11,868 bases of DNA from assembly GCA_024220525.1 (NCBI GenBank), contig JAMYWO010000048.1, positions 102,514 through 114,381 of the forward strand, written 5' to 3'. The position numbers and the translations under genes are program-made. The notes under the pieces are model-generated. The model saw only the letters and a list, made by a program, of their open reading frames with translations. It was not told the origin of the DNA and searched no databases. The first letter of the stretch is position 1; each line of letters starts with the position of its first letter. The stretch is from Cochliopodium minus. Taxonomy: Eukaryota; Discosea; Himatismenida; Cochliopodiidae. Below, in pieces: positions 7,229 to 11,868 of the stretch.

Positions 7229-10200
7229 ATGAGATCTTTCCTTTTGATCCTCCTTTCCCTTTTCGCATTGTCCTTTGGGAACACCGTGATTAATATTTAT
7301 AACAACCAAGGCTGCAATAACAATTTACCTTGTTCACAACAAAATCTTACCCTCATAGATTTAAATTCCATTTTCCCTGGAAATCCTGAAATTTTGTTCA
7401 CCTTGAAGAAAATGACCTTTTTAAAACCAGGCGAAGAATTTGAAATCAAATTGGCAACCAATTAACTGCCACTTATGGAGAAACTATTCCTTTTGTCGGA
7501 ACTGGGTTTTTTTGGAATGCAGATTTGGTATTTGATGGAACAAAAGGATATTATTATGCAAAATCAGCTGCTCCAAAAACTGAAGGGCAAATTGGTAAAT
7601 ATTAAATTTCTTCTAAACGGATTACATTTTTTTCTATTTCATTTCTTATTTTCATATCTTAAAAAAGGAATTCACCAATTGACATGGGCAAATGCAAATT
7701 TCAATATTTCTGCATATGCAGAAGTATCTTGCTCAGATGGAATTTTTTGCAATGGTAAATAAGCGATTCCAAAAACATTAATAAAATAAAATTTCTTTTT
7801 CACTTTAAAATTATAGGTCCTGAATTCTTTGCAGGAGGAAGATGTGTAAAAGGAAGACATCCATGTGATGATCCAGAACTTATTCCAGGAGTAGTCTGTA
7901 CAAATTGTACATGTGACGAGGTATTTGGAAATATTACCTTGCATTTGATCTCTGATAGTAAAATCATCCATCCCTCACACATAAAATTATAATATATTAA
8001 AGCTTATAAAAGCTTATATTAAAACATAATCGTTTATTTTCTTAATAGATAAGTACTGCACTTCTTGCAATCAATTGGATTTGAATGGAACCTGCCAGGA
8101 GCTTGGATTTTGCGATAACAAAACTTGTGGATCCTCTCCAAAATGTATTGGAAGCTGTGGAGAGTATAAAAAAAAAAAAATTTAAAAAAAATTCTTAAAT
8201 CCAATTTAATTAATAGATGTACTAATGATGGAGAATATTGTGTTGATGGACATTGCCAAGCTGTTACCTATCTTGGAAGTTGTGCAAATCCTATCCCTCT
8301 TATCAACAATGCCTCGGCTATTTATGATGGAGTAATTACTGTTTATGGTTCAATCAATAACACTCAATATTTGAATCTTGTGTCTCCGAGATGTAATGTG
8401 GTATGATATAATAAAATATAAAAAATATAAAAATATAAATAAAAAAAAATAAATAAATAAATTATTTTCTTCATATTCCTTTTATTGATTTTACCAAAAG
8501 AATCAAGCCGTTTCTATCATCTATTCATTCCACCTCCCAGTTAGATCTGCGTACACGATCAGAGTACAAAGCGCATCAGGAGATTCCAACTCTTTGGACA
8601 CCGTCTTGGAAGTTTTGAATGGGGACTGTTCTGTCTTACCATACCCAGTTTCTGAAACATGCTCTGATGACAACACCCCACCTGTAAATTTTTTTTAATT
8701 GATTAATAAATGTTAAGTTTCATATATATATTATCAATATTTCTCTATTCTCTTAGTTAAAATATAAACCTTTTTCATTACATTTTATTCTTTTGTTTTT
8801 TGTAGGGAGGTGTCGGTAGTGGAGTTTCTGGTACTTTGCCTCCTGGAGATTACTCTTTCTTGGTGACTGGATATGAAGTAAAAGTGGAAGGAGAATTTGT
8901 GATAACTGCTGCTTTTTTTTCTGATCAATGTATCATCTTCAAAAAAAAACCTTCAAATTTATTTATTTATTTTAAATACATAGGTATTCCAAACTGTAAC
9001 AGTTTGTACTGTGGAATCACCCCTTGCAAGTTTGCAAATGGACAAGCATTTGACTGTTTCATGGGACCCAACTCTAGTTTCGTTGGAGCTTGTAAAGATG
9101 ACCAAGTTTGCAGAAGCGGGCAATGCGTGAATATCACTTGTACTCCTCAATGTGAAGGTACTTTTTTTTTTTTTTTCACTGAATTAACTTTTTTTTTATA
9201 AACTTAGGAAAGGTATGTGGAGATGACGGATGGTAAATAGATTTTCTCTCTTTTTTTTTTTTTAAAAAAAATTTTGATTTAAAATTTTCATTAAAGTGGT
9301 GGTTCTTGGTAAAAAATATTCATCCCTTTTTTTTGTTGTTGAGATTAAATTTCTTTTTTCACAGCGGAAACTGCACAGGAGAAGGAGAATTCTGCTTAAA
9401 AGAAATCGGAACCTGCAAAGTCTTCGGAGGATGTGACCATTTGTTGCCATATTGCTCACAAAAATGTACCAAAACCCAGTAAAATTTTTTAAAACTTTAA
9501 TTTTTAATTTTAATTTTTTAAACTAAAATAATTTCTTATTTAAAAGATATTGTGGGTCTGATTGTCTTTGTCATGGGACCCATGATGAGTTTACCGATTT
9601 GGCAGTTGGACATCAAGATCTAGTAGACTCTCTCATCATTGAAACTGTATTTTTCACAAATGTCTCTTGTCCTTTGTCCCCTGATGAAGGTAATTACATT
9701 TTTTTTGTTAATTTTTTTTATTTTTTTATTTTATTTTTATTTTTTCATTTTTTATTTATTTATATTTTTTTTACATTTTTATTTAATATAAAGGTCCTTG
9801 TATTGATGAAGCTGGAAACAGAACATTATTGAGATTGACCACAACTGTCATAAATATAGGAAGCAAAGGATTTATTCCACCACAACCATCCGAAGGTAAA
9901 AAACAAAAAAAAAAAATTTAATTTCTTATAATTTTTGTTTTTCTTTTCTTTTCAATTTTTTTGAAACTTTTATTTATGAATTTAGATTATCCAAACCTCT
10001 TTCAATTCTCTGATTGCCATCGTCACTATCACTTCAAAGACTTTGCTCTTTTCTATTTGGTTGATCCTGCAACAGGTTATGTCGTTAAAAATGGTGAAAA
10101 GAGAGGTTCGATTTGTTATATATTTTACATTTTATTTTAATTTTTTATTTTTTTTACATTTTTTATTATTTTATTTTAAGCTTATTGTTTGAGTGATTCT

Positions 10201-10684
10201 ACAAAGAGACTCACTGCTCCTTGGGTACCTTGTCTTGGTGTTTATGGATGTTCTGAACAAGGATTACAACCTGTAAACCAAAAACTTTTGTAATTTATAT
10301 TTTTCAAACTTTTTTTTTTTAAAAAAAATAAAGGGATGGTCTGATGATTACCAAAATGTAACTTTTTTTTAATTCAATTTAACAATTTAATTTAATTTTT
10401 TTTTATGTAAACGTTTTATCAAATTCAACTTTTTTTAGATTCTTGATTGCCAATGGATTGATATTACCACTGTTCCTCCTGGAACTTATGAATTGTATGT
10501 CTTCGCCAATCCTGTCAGAGTTTTCAACGAAAACTCTTATGACAACCAAGGTCAAAGAGTTCTTGTTTCAATTCCTTCTATTTCTTCTCGTTCTGAAACT
10601 CAAAAAGTTAAAATCCTCAAAGAACTTGGAAGAGTTCCTTCAAACTTTTTCTTTGAAAAAAACAACAACTTGCCCAAGAAATAA
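7229..10684 (+). CDS. Secreted modular lysyl oxidase, 17 exons, frameshift in exon 1
   Basis: Copper/quinone amine oxidase family that turns peptidyl lysine into allysine outside the cell. Exons: 7229-7594, 7668-7754, 7817-7920, 8054-8163, 8217-8400, 8501-8683, 8806-8929, 8984-9157, 9208-9232, 9297-9308, 9365-9478, 9547-9689, 9794-9895, 9986-10105, 10181-10272, 10334-10357 and 10439-10684; 736 residues if one missing base is allowed near 7448-7450. Signal peptide at 1-17, then an N-terminal beta-rich region, a Cys-rich region (about 160-250), a PPC-like beta domain (about 285-388), a second Cys-rich region (to about 500), and the catalytic domain (about 500-690). Copper ligands are H588, H590 and H592 (CHRHYH). 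The LTQ pair is K615 (EKRAYCLSD) and Y653 (DDYQN), aligned by eye to human LOX K320 and Y355; DCQWIDIT and PPGTYEL follow. About a dozen N-glycosylation sequons fit secretion. A Lys/Ser-rich tail replaces the animal C-terminus. The physiological substrate is unknown. Confidence 0.9.
7448..7450 (+). other. Apparent 1-base deletion (frameshift) in lysyl oxidase exon 1
   Basis: The frame from the signal peptide ends at TAA 7463-7465. The minus-one frame is open from just after TGA 7441-7443 to the donor at 7595 and encodes a convincing continuation (TATYGETIPFVGTGFFWN). The switch must lie within about 20 nt. The A run at 7448-7450 lacking one A is the simplest site, and adding it brings all later exon phases into register. 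Confidence 0.8.
9297..9308 (+). other. 12-nt microexon of the lysyl oxidase gene
   Basis: AG at 9295-9296 and GT at 9309-9310 bound 12 nt that supply the core of a CGGSC segment. With it the protein reads GDDGCGGSCGNC, the spacing seen in a Cys motif common in secreted proteins. Without it the motif loses Gly-Gly-Ser-Cys but the frame is kept. The flanking introns would be 64 and 56 nt. Confidence 0.7.
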
Positions 10685-10711
10685 CTGACTATTTAAAATT
10701 AATGATATTCA

Positions 10712-10726
10712 AATAAACTTTTTATT
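10712..10726. terminator. Back-to-back poly(A) signals of convergent genes
   Basis: AATAAA on the plus strand (10712-10717) lies 28 bp past the lysyl oxidase stop. TTTATT at 10721-10726 is AATAAA on the minus strand, about 63 bp past the CDK5RAP1 stop. The two genes are tail to tail with 104 bp between stops, so their 3' ends probably overlap. Confidence 0.5.
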
Positions 10727-10788
10727 ACCCAATCTTTTTTATATGCAGAATGTATTTTATAAAATAAAATTATTTTTTAATTAATAAA

Positions 10789-11688
10789 TTAGTTTTTTTG
10801 AGTGAGAAGATGCTTGTAACCCTCAAACTCAACAAGATCGCTAACAGAAATAGGAACCCCCTTCAAAGAATGAGAAGTAGAGTCCTCAATGCGGACAACA
10901 ACATAATCACCAACCTTAGGATGATAGGATTTGTCACCCAACTGTTTCAAAGAAGGGGAAATCAATGAATCCTTTGAAAAAATGACTTTCTTGTTCGTAT
11001 CACTTCTCCCTTGCAAGTCTGAGCCAGATTTCTTGCTGTCTTTTTCTACGAGAACTAAATGATGTTTGCCTATTTCGAGCTTGTTCTTTTGGGAGATGTG
11101 GGTGTGGAAGGTGTTGATCACTTCCTCCAAGCGGCGAATTTTGGTAGGTTGAGGGATGTCATCCACTAGTTTTCTGTTGGCCCTTGTTTTTTCTCTCATG
11201 GAATAAGCAAACATAAATGCCTAAATATTAAATAAAAATTAAAAAAATAAAAATAAAAATAAAAATAAAAATAAAAATAAAAATAAAAATAAAAAGTAAG
11301 AGATTTACTTGATCGTATTTGACATGTTCCATTAAAGTAATAGTATCTTTGTGTTCTTCTTCTGTCTCTCCACAAAAACCAGAAATAAAATCGCTTGAAA
11401 GGGAAACATCTAAAAAAAATAAAAAATAAAAAATAAAAAATAAAAATTTAAAAAATAAAATGAAAATAAAAATTTAAAAAAATAAAATGAAAATTTAAAA
11501 AATAATACCAGGTATAATCTCTTTTACTCTGTCAATTAAAGAAATATATGATTCTCTCGTATAACCTTTTTTTGTGTAAAAAAAAAAACGGGTAAAAAGA
11601 AAAAGGAAACTAACAATTTAATTACCTCTTCTCATTCTTTCCAAAACGTCCGAGTTACCACTTTGTGCTGGAATATGGATGTAGTTAC
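10789..11688 (-). CDS. CDK5RAP1: CDK5RAP1-like tRNA methylthiotransferase, 3' part (last four exons)
   Basis: Minus-strand exons: 11688-11626, 11565-11509, 11409-11309 and 11220-10789 (stop TAA 10791-10789). They encode the second half of the radical-SAM barrel and the C-terminal TRAM domain: [78 protein letters not shown] and [15 protein letters not shown] domains bind RNA. All introns are GT-AG and short. The first exon starts with the last two bases of a codon, exactly complementing the lone T that ends the piece at 710, so together they read a complete 582-residue protein, close to human CDK5RAP1 (about 600). Upstream on the minus strand (11689-11868) is AT-rich sequence and the 9-nt array; any further 5' exons would lie beyond the window. 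Confidence 0.93.
11245..11296. repeat. 6-nt tandem array AAAAAT in a CDK5RAP1 intron
   Basis: Eight to nine copies of AAAAAT fill most of the intron between the last two CDK5RAP1 exons (11221-11308). It is T-rich in the sense of transcription, like the other T-rich intron fillers here. Confidence 0.85.
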
Positions 11689-11790
11689 CTTTTTTTTAAA
11701 TTTCAAATCAATTTATTTATTCATTTTTTTAAACTAACTTTTTATTTTTATATTTTATTTTTTACTTTTTATTTTATTTATTTTTTTTTA

Positions 11791-11868
11791 TTTTATTTAT
11801 TTTATTTATTTTTATTTTATTTATTTTATTTATTTTATTTATTTTATTTATTTTATTTATTTTATTTA
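11791..11868. repeat. 9-nt tandem array TTTTATTTA at the right end
   Basis: The unit is the same as at 585-665, and the array is perfect for the last 55 or so bases up to the window edge. It is the upstream intron sequence of the CDK5RAP1 3' part and pairs with the broken intron of the 5' part on the left. Confidence 0.9.

Noticed and set aside
7475-7762. Open plus-strand frame starting at ATG 7475
   Set aside because: It is the wrong frame of lysyl oxidase exon 1 after the frameshift and then crosses an intron. Only its last segment, the exon 2 part, is in the true frame.
7672-7982. Two minus-strand open frames
   Set aside because: They are antisense to lysyl oxidase exons 2 and 3, whose Cys spacing and splice phases are convincing.

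Overview
The window looks like nuclear DNA of a very AT-rich, intron-dense, mitochondriate microbial eukaryote. Every gene I could assemble uses the standard stop codons and GT-AG introns, mostly 50-130 nt long, and the non-coding DNA is full of T-rich or A-rich short tandem arrays. The gene content (XPG nuclease, CDK5RAP1, short RNase Z, a TRAF-finger/F-box/ankyrin protein and a secreted lysyl oxidase) suits a free-living protist. The sequence alone does not let me name a lineage.

Layout on the + axis: 1-342, a 7-nt T-rich array. 343-558 (+), one orphan exon of an XPG/Rad2 (ERCC5-type) nuclease. About 585-665, a 9-nt array. 710-3034 (-), the 5' four exons of a CDK5RAP1/MiaB-type tRNA methylthiotransferase. 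3094-4222 (+), a complete four-exon short tRNase Z, divergent from CDK5RAP1 with only 59 bp between the start codons. 4364-6539 (+), TRAF-type zinc finger, F-box and six ankyrin repeats, cut off by an array and a single N at 6701. 6702-7228, unassigned. 7229-10684 (+), a 17-exon secreted lysyl oxidase with an apparent one-base frameshift in exon 1 and three microexons. 10789-11688 (-), the 3' four exons of a CDK5RAP1. 11791-11868, the same 9-nt array as at 585-665, running off the end.

The main structural surprise is that the two CDK5RAP1 pieces fit each other exactly. The left piece ends on one base of a codon, the right piece starts with the other two, and joining them gives the Cys expected in the family and a 582-residue reading. 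Both pieces break inside the same 9-nt array, so the window is permuted relative to an intact gene. Either the assembly is misordered (the N at 6701 is a natural second breakpoint), or there is a real circular or tandemly duplicated unit of about 11 kb.

Functionally, CDK5RAP1 and RNase Z are both tRNA-maturation enzymes and share a tiny divergent promoter. The lysyl oxidase is the most notable protein. It keeps the three copper histidines and the Lys/Tyr pair that forms the LTQ cofactor, behind a Cys-rich ectodomain built partly of modules that resemble bacterial secreted-protein domains. Its cofactor tyrosine lies on a 24-nt exon, and a 12-nt exon completes a conserved Cys motif.
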